Assembly (NCBI GenBank): GCA_947462695.1
Contig: CANHQC010000158.1
Location: 1 to 5,263 of the forward strand
Direction: 5' to 3'
Source of the DNA: Flavobacteriales bacterium
GTDB taxonomy: Bacteria > Bacteroidota > Bacteroidia > Flavobacteriales_D > Crocinitomicaceae
DNA length: 5,263 nucleotides
A model generated the notes under the pieces. The model was given only the letters and a program-made list of their open reading frames with translations, was not told the origin of the DNA and ran no database searches. Shown here piece after piece: positions 1 to 5,263 of the stretch (the stretch's first letter is position 1; each line of letters starts with the position of its first letter). The position numbers were made by a program, and so were the translations under genes.

Positions 1-198
1 AGCAAGTAGTTCTTCTTTTTCAAAACCATGAAAAGAGTCGACAATTTCATCAGCAAAGCGGACAAATCCGTAAATCGCATAAATTGGTTTGCGCAATTCT
101 TTGTGAAGAAATGAAATTCCCATTGAGAAAGATGTACTATACCTTTTTGTGGTTAGTAAACTCATCTCATGTGATACGTTATCAAATAGCTCTTTCAT
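1..198 (-). CDS. crtB: Phytoene synthase, N-terminal part (cut by window start)
   Basis: CrtB joins two molecules of geranylgeranyl diphosphate to make phytoene, the first committed step of C40 carotenoid synthesis. Only the first 66 codons are visible, beginning MKELFDNVSHEM with the ATG at 198. The segment has the start of the squalene/phytoene synthase fold: the YSTSFSMGI stretch (about residues 20–28) and the first aspartate-rich motif DEIVD (residues 50–54), which binds Mg-diphosphate, within YGFVRFADEIVDSF. The second aspartate-rich motif and all of the C-terminal part lie outside the window. The gene follows crtI on the same strand after a 21-base gap, so the two are probably co-transcribed. 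A squalene synthase homologue would be the main alternative, but the crtI neighbour makes phytoene synthase much more likely. The frame is open to the window edge, so this is edge truncation, not decay. Confidence 0.93.
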   Translation of the reverse strand, partial: MKELFDNVSHEMSLLTTKRYSTSFSMGISFLHKELRKPIYAIYGFVRFADEIVDSFHGFEKEELLA

Positions 199-219
199 AG
201 TTGTGTAATTCCAATATGA

Positions 220-1692
220 TTATAGAATGGGATGTTCCTTTATGACTTGTTTGGCCACTACCTCTCCCGAAATTATCGATGGAGGAACCCCAGGCCCAGG
301 CACGGTTAACTGCCCGGTATAATACATGTTGTTTAATTTTTTATTTTTCAAAGAAGGCTTAAAGTAGGCTGTTTGTCGCAACGTATTTGCCAAACCGTAT
401 GCGTTTCCTTTGAAGGCGTGGTAATCTTTTTTGAAGTCTGCAACACAAAAACTTCTTTTGTAGATAATATGCTCACGTATTGATGTACCAGTATGTTTCT
501 CAAGTCGTTCCATGAGCATATCAAAGTAACGTTCACGTGTTTCTTCGTCATCCTTTAAATCAGGAGCGATAGGAATCAATAAGAATATGTTTTCTTTACC
601 TTCTGGCGCAACAGATGGATCTGTTTTCGATGGGGCACTTGCGTAAAACAACGGAGATGTTGGCCATTTTTTGGATTTGTATATTTCCTCAGCATGCAAA
701 TTGAAGTCTTCATCAAAGAAAAGGTTGTGGTGCAACAACCCATCTATTTTTTTATCAATACCAAGGTAGAAAAGCAGACTTGATGGAGCCATTGTGCGTT
801 TATCCCAATACGTTTCATCGTAATTAGCTTGCTCTCCAAGCAGCGACATATCCGTATGTGCATAATCGGCACCTGAAACTAAAATATCTGTATCGAAAGT
901 GCCGTGTTTTGTTTCCACACTCGTCACTTTTTTTCCTTGATAATTGATTTTTGTTACCTCATGATCCGTTTTAATGGTCACCCCATTTTCTTTTGCGATG
1001 CGTGCAAAAGCTTCAATGAACTTGTGCATACCTCCCATTGGATACCAAGTACCTAGTGAAATATCCGCGTAATTCATTAACGAGTACAATGCAGGGGTGT
1101 CTTTTGGCATGGCGCCAAGAAATAAAATTGGAAATTCAAGTAATGAAATTATTTTCGGATGCGAAAAATACTTTTTAATATAGGTCGTGAAAGAAGAAAG
1201 TAGGTGAAGTTTGAGAAGACCTTTAACAATGCGCATGTCTGCAAACTCTGTTACTTTGAGACTTGGTTTAAAAACCAGGTCTGTCATGCCAACCTCGTAT
1301 TTGTATGCGGCCTCTTCTAAAAATTTAGTCAGATTTTTTGAACTTCCTTTTTCTAGAGATTCAAACCAATCGTGCAATTCGTTTAAGTCTGCAGGTATAG
1401 GTGATTTAGTTCCGTCTTGCCAGACAACCTGGTAGGAAGGATCCAGACGCTTTAACGTATAAAAGTCAGCTGTTGTATACCCAAATTTATTGTAAAATTG
1501 TTCAAATACATCTGGCATCCAATACCAACTAGGACCCATATCGAAAGTGAAACCATCGTGTTCATATTGACGTGCACGACCACCAATTGTATCATTCTTT
1601 TCAAGAATTGTTACGTCATATCCAGCTTTACCTAAAAAAGCAGCCGCCGACAAACTGGAGATGCCGGAACCAATAATGGTGATTTTTTTCAT
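220..1692 (-). CDS. crtI: Phytoene desaturase (CrtI-type)
   Basis: CrtI is an FAD-dependent, membrane-associated enzyme that introduces double bonds into phytoene, typically yielding lycopene. The 490-residue protein has the usual family length of about 490–500. The N-terminal dinucleotide-binding fold reads KITIIGSGISSLSAAAFL (from residue 3), with the acidic residue E31 after the second strand and GGRAR at 37–41. FDMGPSWYWMP (50–60) is typical of bacterial CrtI. The C-terminal signature YYTGQLTVPGPGVPPSIISGE (about 457–477) matches the phytoene desaturase family pattern. The third glycine of the classic GxGxxG is serine here (GSGISS, 8–13). The ATG abuts the TAG stop of the upstream sigma gene, and no other in-frame start fits the fold better, so translation is probably coupled. 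CrtD- or CrtO-like desaturases are related alternatives. The adjacent crtB favours CrtI. The number of desaturation steps cannot be read from sequence. Confidence 0.95.
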   Translation of the reverse strand: MKKITIIGSGISSLSAAAFLGKAGYDVTILEKNDTIGGRARQYEHDGFTFDMGPSWYWMPDVFEQFYNKFGYTTADFYTLKRLDPSYQVVWQDGTKSPIPADLNELHDWFESLEKGSSKNLTKFLEEAAYKYEVGMTDLVFKPSLKVTEFADMRIVKGLLKLHLLSSFTTYIKKYFSHPKIISLLEFPILFLGAMPKDTPALYSLMNYADISLGTWYPMGGMHKFIEAFARIAKENGVTIKTDHEVTKINYQGKKVTSVETKHGTFDTDILVSGADYAHTDMSLLGEQANYDETYWDKRTMAPSSLLFYLGIDKKIDGLLHHNLFFDEDFNLHAEEIYKSKKWPTSPLFYASAPSKTDPSVAPEGKENIFLLIPIAPDLKDDEETRERYFDMLMERLEKHTGTSIREHIIYKRSFCVADFKKDYHAFKGNAYGLANTLRQTAYFKPSLKNKKLNNMYYTGQLTVPGPGVPPSIISGEVVAKQVIKEHPIL

Positions 1693-2202
1693 CTAGTTAT
1701 TTCTGTACTTGTAATCCGGCAGAAAGTCCATAAGCTTTTTGCGCGCTATGAAGATACGACTTTTAACCGTACCAATTGGAATATCAAGTGAGTCTGCGAT
1801 TTCTTTGTACTTGAAGCCTTGAAAGTGCATTTCAAAAGGCTGCTTGTATTCTTGTTCTAATTTGTCGATTTGTTGAGAGACTTCTTTGTGCGTCAATGCG
1901 TTTAAAGCAGAACTGTCAGCATCGGCTGTGTTCAATAAGTAAAGGTCTTTCGAATGATCGAAAATAGTTCCACCTTTTACCTTACGACGATACTGATTGA
2001 TGAAGATATTTCGCATGATTGTAAAAACCCATGCACGAAAGTTCGTTTGAGGTGTATAGTAATTGCGGTAAGTAATAGCTTTGAGCATGGTTTCTTGCGT
2101 GAGGTCTTTTGCATCCTCATTGTTGCGTGTGAAATTCAGGGCAAATGAATGTAAGTTGCCCTCCATCCCGATTAAAGCTTCGTTGAATTCTACTGTTGAC
2201 AT
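1693..2202 (-). CDS. ECF-type RNA polymerase sigma factor, probable carotenoid regulator
   Basis: This 169-residue protein is a small sigma-70 family factor with only the two domains typical of the ECF group. Region 2 lies at about residues 10–75. It includes DAKDLTQETMLKA (30–42) and RAWVFTIMRNIFINQYRR (56–73), which contact the core enzyme and the -10 DNA. Region 4 lies at about 108–160, with the helix-turn-helix YKEIADSLDIPIGTVKSRIFIARKKL (132–157) for -35 recognition. A short linker joins them, and there is no region 1.1 or region 3. The gene is first in a run with crtI and crtB, and its TAG stop touches the crtI ATG, so it is almost certainly co-expressed with them. No anti-sigma gene is present in the visible neighbourhood. 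I infer that it activates carotenoid or light/oxidative-stress genes, possibly including its own operon. That target assignment rests on gene context only. Confidence 0.9.
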   Translation of the reverse strand: MSTVEFNEALIGMEGNLHSFALNFTRNNEDAKDLTQETMLKAITYRNYYTPQTNFRAWVFTIMRNIFINQYRRKVKGGTIFDHSKDLYLLNTADADSSALNALTHKEVSQQIDKLEQEYKQPFEMHFQGFKYKEIADSLDIPIGTVKSRIFIARKKLMDFLPDYKYRNN

Positions 2203-2210
2203 ACTCTTTT

Positions 2211-2275
2211 TGTTTAAATATTTACATCACAAACATAAACAAAAATGTTTAACAGAAAACAAAAAAGATTAAACA
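2211..2275. promoter_or_regulatory. Candidate operator: four TGTTTA/TAAACA sites around the sigma-gene promoter
   Basis: On the plus strand, TGTTTA occurs at 2211–2216 and 2246–2251, and TAAACA occurs at 2236–2241 and 2270–2275. The middle two form the palindrome TAAACA-AAAA-TGTTTA (2236–2251), which overlaps the -7 box and the promoter spacer. The outer pairings TGTTTA-N19-TAAACA and TGTTTA-N18-TAAACA are almost equally spaced. The half-site fits the TnnACA core described for CarH/LitR MerR-family regulators of carotenoid genes. The AT bias of the region makes some matches expected by chance. The pattern is seen directly; the regulator identity is inference. The rest of the 2203–2349 gap shows no gene and no convincing terminator. 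Confidence 0.35.
2230..2263 (-). promoter_or_regulatory. Predicted promoter of the sigma–crtI–crtB operon
   Basis: On the minus strand, TATGTTTG at 2237–2230 matches the Bacteroidota -7 consensus TAnnTTTG exactly. TTTG at 2263–2260 gives a -33 element 22 bases upstream, inside the reported 17–23 base spacing. The predicted transcript would start near 2225–2227, leaving an AT-rich leader of about 23–25 bases before the sigma ATG at 2202, with no Shine-Dalgarno site. This form is read by the housekeeping sigma factor, so the operon need not depend on its own sigma product. The region is very A/T rich, which raises the chance of accidental matches. Confidence 0.6.
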
Positions 2276-2349
2276 AAAGTTAAAATTCAACAAAATAATT
2301 GCTATTCTCAAGTAAATCAGCTAGTTAGTTGTTCAATGAAAAAATGAAC

Positions 2350-3492
2350 TTACACACTAATAACTTTTAGTTCCTCAAGAATCAACTTAGCGGTTTGTTT
2401 TACCTCCGCAAGTGAAGGACCAGCAATTGTTACGTGCCCCATTTTTCGATACGACTTCGTTGTGGATTTACCATAAAGATGCGGATGAACACCAGGTAAA
2501 GAAAGAAAACGGTTGAGTCCTTGGTAGTAAGCCGGACCTTCATATCCTGATTCTCCTAGTAAATTCACCATTGCACCCGCTTGAATGGCTTTAGTAGACC
2601 CAAGTGGTAAGTTTAAAATGGAACGCAAGTGTTGTTCAAACTGCGAAGTGACGTTGCATTCTATAGTATGGTGACCGCTATTGTGAGGTCGCGGGGCGAT
2701 TTCGTTAATCAGCAACTCGTCGTTTTCAGTTAAGAAAAATTCTACTGCTAATAGTCCTACCATATCCAACGCTTCAATAACCTTTATTGCTATGTCGTCA
2801 GCTTGTTTTTCTATTGCCTCTGTAACTTCTGCGGGAGAAAATAAAAATTCTACAAGGTTTGCAGAACCATTAAACTCACATTCCACCAGCGGAAAGGATT
2901 TAACATCTCCTTTTTCATTTCGGGCAACAATTGTGGAGAGTTCTTTTTTGAATGGGATAAGTTCCTCAACAATACTTGGTTCGGTAAATGCCGAGTCTAG
3001 GTCTGCAACGTTCCGAAGCAATTGAACACCTTTTCCGTCATACCCTCCCGTACGAAGTTTTTGAACGCATGGATTAAAATTCTTTACGAGTTCATCTTTT
3101 GAATCTACTAATCGAAAGGGAGCAGTTGGAAAATGGTGTGATTCATAAAACTGTTTTTGTAATCCTTTGTCTTTTATGATGCGCAATACACGAGGTTGGG
3201 GAAATACTTTGACACCTTGATCCTCAAGCCATTCAAGTGCTTCAATATTCACATTTTCAATTTCAACTGTTATGAGGTCCTTGTCCTTGCCAAATGAACA
3301 CACCGCATCAAAATCCGTTATAGATCCGTTTGTAAATGAATGAGCAATCTGAGCGCAGGGTGCTGCTGGATCATTGTCCAGAATATGAATGTGAACATCA
3401 AAATTTATCGCTTCTTGAATGAACATCCTACCGAGTTGGCCTCCACCTAATATACCCAGTCGAAAAGAAGCTCCATTGAACTGTTTTTCCAT
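2350..3492 (-). CDS. purK: N5-carboxyaminoimidazole ribonucleotide synthetase (PurK)
   Basis: PurK uses ATP and bicarbonate to carboxylate aminoimidazole ribonucleotide to N5-CAIR in cytosolic de novo purine synthesis; PurE then acts on the product. From the chosen start the protein has 380 residues, normal for the family. The N-terminal nucleotide-binding-like domain begins RLGILGGGQLGRMF (11–24). The ATP-grasp core includes KLRTGGYDGKG (about 145–155), the acidic pair in IVEELIPF (176–177), AVEFF with E251, and the strongly diagnostic NEIAPRPHNSGHHTIE (263–278). A small C-terminal domain follows, with RKMGHVT (349–355). An in-frame ATG at 3507 would add MYLCI. I prefer the ATG at 3492 because a promoter -7 box lies between the two ATGs and because it leaves nine residues before the first strand, as in related proteins. 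purE is not in the window. The gene is divergent from hpt. Confidence 0.95.
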   Translation of the reverse strand: MEKQFNGASFRLGILGGGQLGRMFIQEAINFDVHIHILDNDPAAPCAQIAHSFTNGSITDFDAVCSFGKDKDLITVEIENVNIEALEWLEDQGVKVFPQPRVLRIIKDKGLQKQFYESHHFPTAPFRLVDSKDELVKNFNPCVQKLRTGGYDGKGVQLLRNVADLDSAFTEPSIVEELIPFKKELSTIVARNEKGDVKSFPLVECEFNGSANLVEFLFSPAEVTEAIEKQADDIAIKVIEALDMVGLLAVEFFLTENDELLINEIAPRPHNSGHHTIECNVTSQFEQHLRSILNLPLGSTKAIQAGAMVNLLGESGYEGPAYYQGLNRFLSLPGVHPHLYGKSTTKSYRKMGHVTIAGPSLAEVKQTAKLILEELKVISV

Positions 3493-3496
3493 GATG

Positions 3497-3504
3497 CAAA
3501 GATA
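3497..3504 (-). promoter_or_regulatory. Predicted purK promoter -7 element, leaderless
   Basis: TATCTTTG on the minus strand exactly matches the Bacteroidota -7 consensus TAnnTTTG. It ends only four bases before the ATG at 3492, so transcription would start at or within a base or two of the start codon. The nearest TTG (3532–3530) is 25 bases upstream, slightly longer than the usual -33 spacing, which weakens the call. If correct, the mRNA is leaderless and the ATG at 3507 is not transcribed. Confidence 0.5.
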
Positions 3505-3564
3505 CATTCAATGATGAATCTAATTACTACAATATCATTTCTATGCCGTAAAAGGATTTTATCG

Positions 3565-3572
3565 TAACTTTG
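3565..3572 (+). promoter_or_regulatory. Predicted hpt–adk–obg operon promoter -7 element
   Basis: TAACTTTG exactly matches the Bacteroidota -7 consensus TAnnTTTG. A start about 3–6 bases downstream would give a leader of only about 11–14 bases before the hpt GTG at 3590. The -33 region has at best TTTC at 3538–3541, 23 bases upstream, so that half is weak. The GGAGG at 3572–3576 lies at or upstream of the predicted transcript start and is therefore unlikely to act as a ribosome binding site. Confidence 0.55.
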
Positions 3573-3589
3573 GAGGATAGTTTTACGAG

Positions 3590-4120
3590 GTGATAAAAGT
3601 TCTAGACAAACATTTTGAAATTTTCATTGACGAAGCTGAGATTCAAGCTGAAATCAAGGCTTTAGCGAATCAACTCAATAACGATTATGCGGGTAAAGAA
3701 GTGCTGTTCATCGCAGTTTTGAATGGTGCATTTATGTTTGCAGCTGACCTTTTTAAGCACGTGTCATTGACAGCTGAAATATCATTTGTAAAAGTGAGTT
3801 CGTATTTAGGTACAAACTCTTCAGGTAGAGTAGATGAATTAATTGGCTTAAACACATCAATTCAGGGAAAGGATGTTGTTATAATTGAGGACATTGTTGA
3901 TACAGGTATAACAATTGACAAAGTAGTGACACTTTTAAAATCCGATTCCCCAAACAGTGTGAAAATATGTACCTTACTTTATAAGCCGGATGCATTTGTT
4001 GGCAAGTCAGGCCCGGATTATGTAGGGTTTTCCATTCCGAACAAATTTGTTGTTGGTTATGGTTTAGATTACAATGAAAAAGGTAGAAACCTTAACTCTA
4101 TTTATCAAGTAGTAGATTAA
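3590..4120 (+). CDS. hpt: Hypoxanthine phosphoribosyltransferase
   Basis: This salvage enzyme transfers phosphoribose from PRPP to hypoxanthine, and often guanine, giving IMP or GMP in the cytosol. At 176 residues it has the usual bacterial length. The type I phosphoribosyltransferase features appear in order: LNGA (44–47) for pyrophosphate contact, the flexible-loop SSYLGT (70–75), and the PRPP loop VVIIEDIVDTGIT (96–108) with D104 as the likely catalytic base. YKPDAF (131–136) supplies the purine-contacting lysine K132, and FVVGYGLDYNEKGRNL (153–168) matches the C-terminal base-binding region of HPRTs. The start is a GTG. There is no ATG upstream because an in-frame TAG occurs at 3578–3580, and the following IKVLDKHFEIFI matches the expected N-terminus. 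adk begins 10 bases after the stop, so the genes are co-transcribed. The divergent neighbour is purK, so de novo and salvage purine genes sit side by side. Confidence 0.96.
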   Translation: MIKVLDKHFEIFIDEAEIQAEIKALANQLNNDYAGKEVLFIAVLNGAFMFAADLFKHVSLTAEISFVKVSSYLGTNSSGRVDELIGLNTSIQGKDVVIIEDIVDTGITIDKVVTLLKSDSPNSVKICTLLYKPDAFVGKSGPDYVGFSIPNKFVVGYGLDYNEKGRNLNSIYQVVD

Positions 4121-4130
4121 CGAAAGAAGT

Positions 4131-4706
4131 ATGTTGAATATCGTTTTATTTGGCCCTCCGGGAGCTGGTAAGGGAACGCAATCAGAGCGTTTGATTGATC
4201 ATTATGGACTTGTTCATCTTTCCACAGGTGATGTGTTTAGAGCGAATATTAAAGGCGAAACTGAACTAGGTAAATTGGCAAAGCAATACATGGACCAAGG
4301 TAAACTTGTGCCAGATGAAGTGACCATTAACATGCTTAGAGCAGAAGTGTTAAAACATGAATCACCTAAAGGATTTATTTTCGACGGTTTTCCTCGAACA
4401 TCAGCGCAAGCCGAAGCATTGGATCATTTTTTAAACGAATTAAATACGGGTATCCAAATAATGGTGTCACTTGAGGTAGAAGAAGATGAGCTTCGTGAGC
4501 GATTGAAAAAACGCGCTGAAGTAAGTGGGAGAGTGGATGATGCTGATCCTGAAGTCATTCAAAAAAGAATTGATGTCTACCATGCGGAAACTGCACCTGT
4601 GAAAACGTTCTATCAAAATCAACAGAAATTCGTTGCTATCAATGGTGTTGGAACAATCGATGAGATTACTCACCGCATTTACACTGCTGTTGATAGCCGT
4701 AATTAA
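4131..4706 (+). CDS. adk: Adenylate kinase, short-LID form
   Basis: Adenylate kinase catalyses ATP + AMP to 2 ADP and balances the cytosolic adenylate pool. The 191-residue protein starts MLNIVLFGPPGAGKGTQ, with the Walker A P-loop GPPGAGKG at 8–15. STGD (31–34) and FDGFPRT (84–90) bind AMP and position the arginine R89. The LID region, from about R124 to R146 (RLKKRAEVSGRVDDADPEVIQKR), is the short form. It lacks the inserted zinc-type or long LID with cysteines, which accounts for the length below that of the roughly 215-residue E. coli enzyme. Conserved arginines R134 and R146 are present. The gene follows hpt by 10 bases and precedes obg by 33 bases on the same strand, an order known from Bacteroidota. 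The ATG at 4131 places the first strand directly at the N-terminus, as is normal for the family. No odd features were seen. Confidence 0.97.
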   Translation: MLNIVLFGPPGAGKGTQSERLIDHYGLVHLSTGDVFRANIKGETELGKLAKQYMDQGKLVPDEVTINMLRAEVLKHESPKGFIFDGFPRTSAQAEALDHFLNELNTGIQIMVSLEVEEDELRERLKKRAEVSGRVDDADPEVIQKRIDVYHAETAPVKTFYQNQQKFVAINGVGTIDEITHRIYTAVDSRN

Positions 4707-4739
4707 TTAAAAGCTCGGGATTCTGGGCGAAACAAAAAC

Positions 4740-5263
4740 ATGTCATCTGATAATTTCGTTGATTACGTAAAAATCCATTGTACTTCCGGAAATGGCGGAG
4801 GAGGATCTACTCACTTTCGCAGGGAAAAATACATCCCCAAAGGAGGACCTGATGGTGGTGACGGAGGAAGAGGAGGGCATGTGATCGTCCGAGGAAATTC
4901 CCAACTTTGGACCTTACTTCATCTCAAGTTTAAAAAACATATAAAAGCCGGTCATGGAACGCATGGTTCGGGCAATCTAAAAACAGGTGCTCAAGGGAAT
5001 GATGAGTACATTGACGTTCCTCTTGGTACAGTTGCAAGAGATTCAGAAACCGGGGAAATACTTTTTGAAATCACTGAAAATGGTGAAGAACGCATTATTC
5101 AGAAAGGTGGTCGTGGAGGCCTCGGAAATAATCACTTCAAATCGTCAACCAATCAAACACCGCATCATGCGCAACCCGGCGAAGAGGGACAAGAAGGTTG
5201 GAAGGTCTTGGAATTAAAATTACTTGCTGACGTAGGATTAGTTGGATTTCCAAATGCAGGAAA
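4740..5263 (+). CDS. obg: Obg-family GTPase, N-terminal part (cut by window end)
   Basis: Obg (ObgE/CgtA) is an essential GTPase that binds the 50S ribosomal subunit and takes part in its assembly and in stress responses. The visible 174 codons, [17 protein letters not shown] onward, cover the whole glycine-rich Obg domain (about 1–160), including [18 protein letters not shown] (26–43) and the second glycine cluster [12 protein letters not shown] (122–133). The start of the G domain follows, with [14 protein letters not shown] (161–174). The window ends two bases into the lysine codon of the P-loop GFPNAGK, so all later G motifs and any C-terminal domain are outside. The ATG at 4740 is preceded by an A-rich leader (AAACAAAAAC) instead of a Shine-Dalgarno site, common in Bacteroidota. 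It lies 33 bases after adk on the same strand, likely in the same operon. No terminator-like hairpin was found in that gap. Confidence 0.96.
   Translation, partial: MSSDNFVDYVKIHCTSGNGGGGSTHFRREKYIPKGGPDGGDGGRGGHVIVRGNSQLWTLLHLKFKKHIKAGHGTHGSGNLKTGAQGNDEYIDVPLGTVARDSETGEILFEITENGEERIIQKGGRGGLGNNHFKSSTNQTPHHAQPGEEGQEGWKVLELKLLADVGLVGFPNAG

Noticed and set aside
348..551. Minus-strand open frame of 67 codons inside crtI
   Set aside because: It is a shadow frame of crtI with no recognisable domain and no independent start signal.
1211..1435. Plus-strand open frame of 74 codons antisense to crtI
   Set aside because: It is antisense to a well-supported gene, and its composition reflects the opposite strand.
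2081..2272. Plus-strand open frames antisense to the sigma gene, running into its promoter (also 1954–2148)
   Set aside because: They are antisense shadows with low-complexity Lys/His-rich tails from AT-rich DNA and no family resemblance.
2331..2349. Inverted repeat GTTCA…TGAAC just after the purK stop, as a terminator
   Set aside because: The arms are only five A/T-rich base pairs around a nine-base loop with no following U-run on the transcript, too weak to call.
2792..3025. Plus-strand open frame of 77 codons antisense to purK
   Set aside because: It is a Ser-rich antisense shadow of purK with no domain.
3493..3507. Alternative purK start at 3507 adding MYLCI
   Set aside because: It lies upstream of the predicted -7 box and adds residues not expected before the first strand of PurK; 3492 is preferred.
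3572..3576. GGAGG as the Shine-Dalgarno site of hpt
   Set aside because: It is 13 bases from the GTG, overlaps the end of the -7 box, and Bacteroidota rarely use such sites.
4467..4673. Minus-strand open frame of 68 codons antisense to adk
   Set aside because: It is a shadow of the adk coding sequence with no motif.
4707..4739. Possible hairpin or terminator between adk and obg (CTCGGGATTCTGGGCG)
   Set aside because: The G-rich segments are not complementary to each other, so no stem forms; the gap looks like a plain intra-operon spacer.
4987..5217. Plus-strand open frame of 76 codons
   Set aside because: It overlaps obg in another frame, and the obg frame is continuous and conserved across the same bases.
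1..5263. A previously undescribed defence, mobile or RNA-based system
   Set aside because: Every long stretch is accounted for by recognised metabolic, regulatory or GTPase genes; no repeats, integrase, transposase, toxin-like genes or structured RNA were found.

Overview
This window looks like ordinary chromosome of a Bacteroidota bacterium, probably a Flavobacteriia-type organism. Three things point there. The order hpt–adk–obg is familiar from that group. The Obg and CrtI proteins have Bacteroidota-style sequences. The intergenic regions contain matches to the Bacteroidota promoter -7 consensus TAnnTTTG, and Shine-Dalgarno sites are largely absent. Family-level placement cannot be made from this sequence alone.

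Left part, minus strand, about 1–2202: a carotenoid gene cluster. An ECF-type sigma factor gene (1693–2202) is followed directly by phytoene desaturase crtI (220–1692). The sigma stop codon touches the crtI start codon. After 21 bases comes phytoene synthase crtB, of which only the first 66 codons lie inside the window (1–198). CrtB condenses two GGPP to phytoene and CrtI desaturates phytoene to a coloured carotene such as lycopene. The sigma factor is presumably their dedicated regulator. The 147-base region upstream of the sigma gene (2203–2349) holds a good Bacteroidota promoter match. It also holds four copies of TGTTTA/TAAACA, two of which form a short palindrome overlapping the promoter. 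This is a candidate operator, possibly for a MerR/CarH-type light regulator, although no such regulator gene is in the window.

Middle and right part, about 2350–5263: purine metabolism and housekeeping genes arranged divergently. purK (minus strand) makes N5-CAIR in de novo purine synthesis. On the plus strand hpt (purine salvage), adk (AMP/ADP interconversion) and obg (ribosome-associated GTPase, cut by the window end inside its Walker A motif) form a likely operon with gaps of 10 and 33 bases. Each side of the purK/hpt intergenic region carries a TAnnTTTG element very close to its start codon. This predicts a leaderless or nearly leaderless purK mRNA and a very short hpt leader.

There are no RNA genes, mobile elements, CRISPR arrays or gene-free stretches longer than 300 bases. 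I see no clearly new biological system. The points most worth following are the sigma–crtI junction, the operator-like sites upstream of the sigma gene, and the promoter/start-codon overlap at purK.
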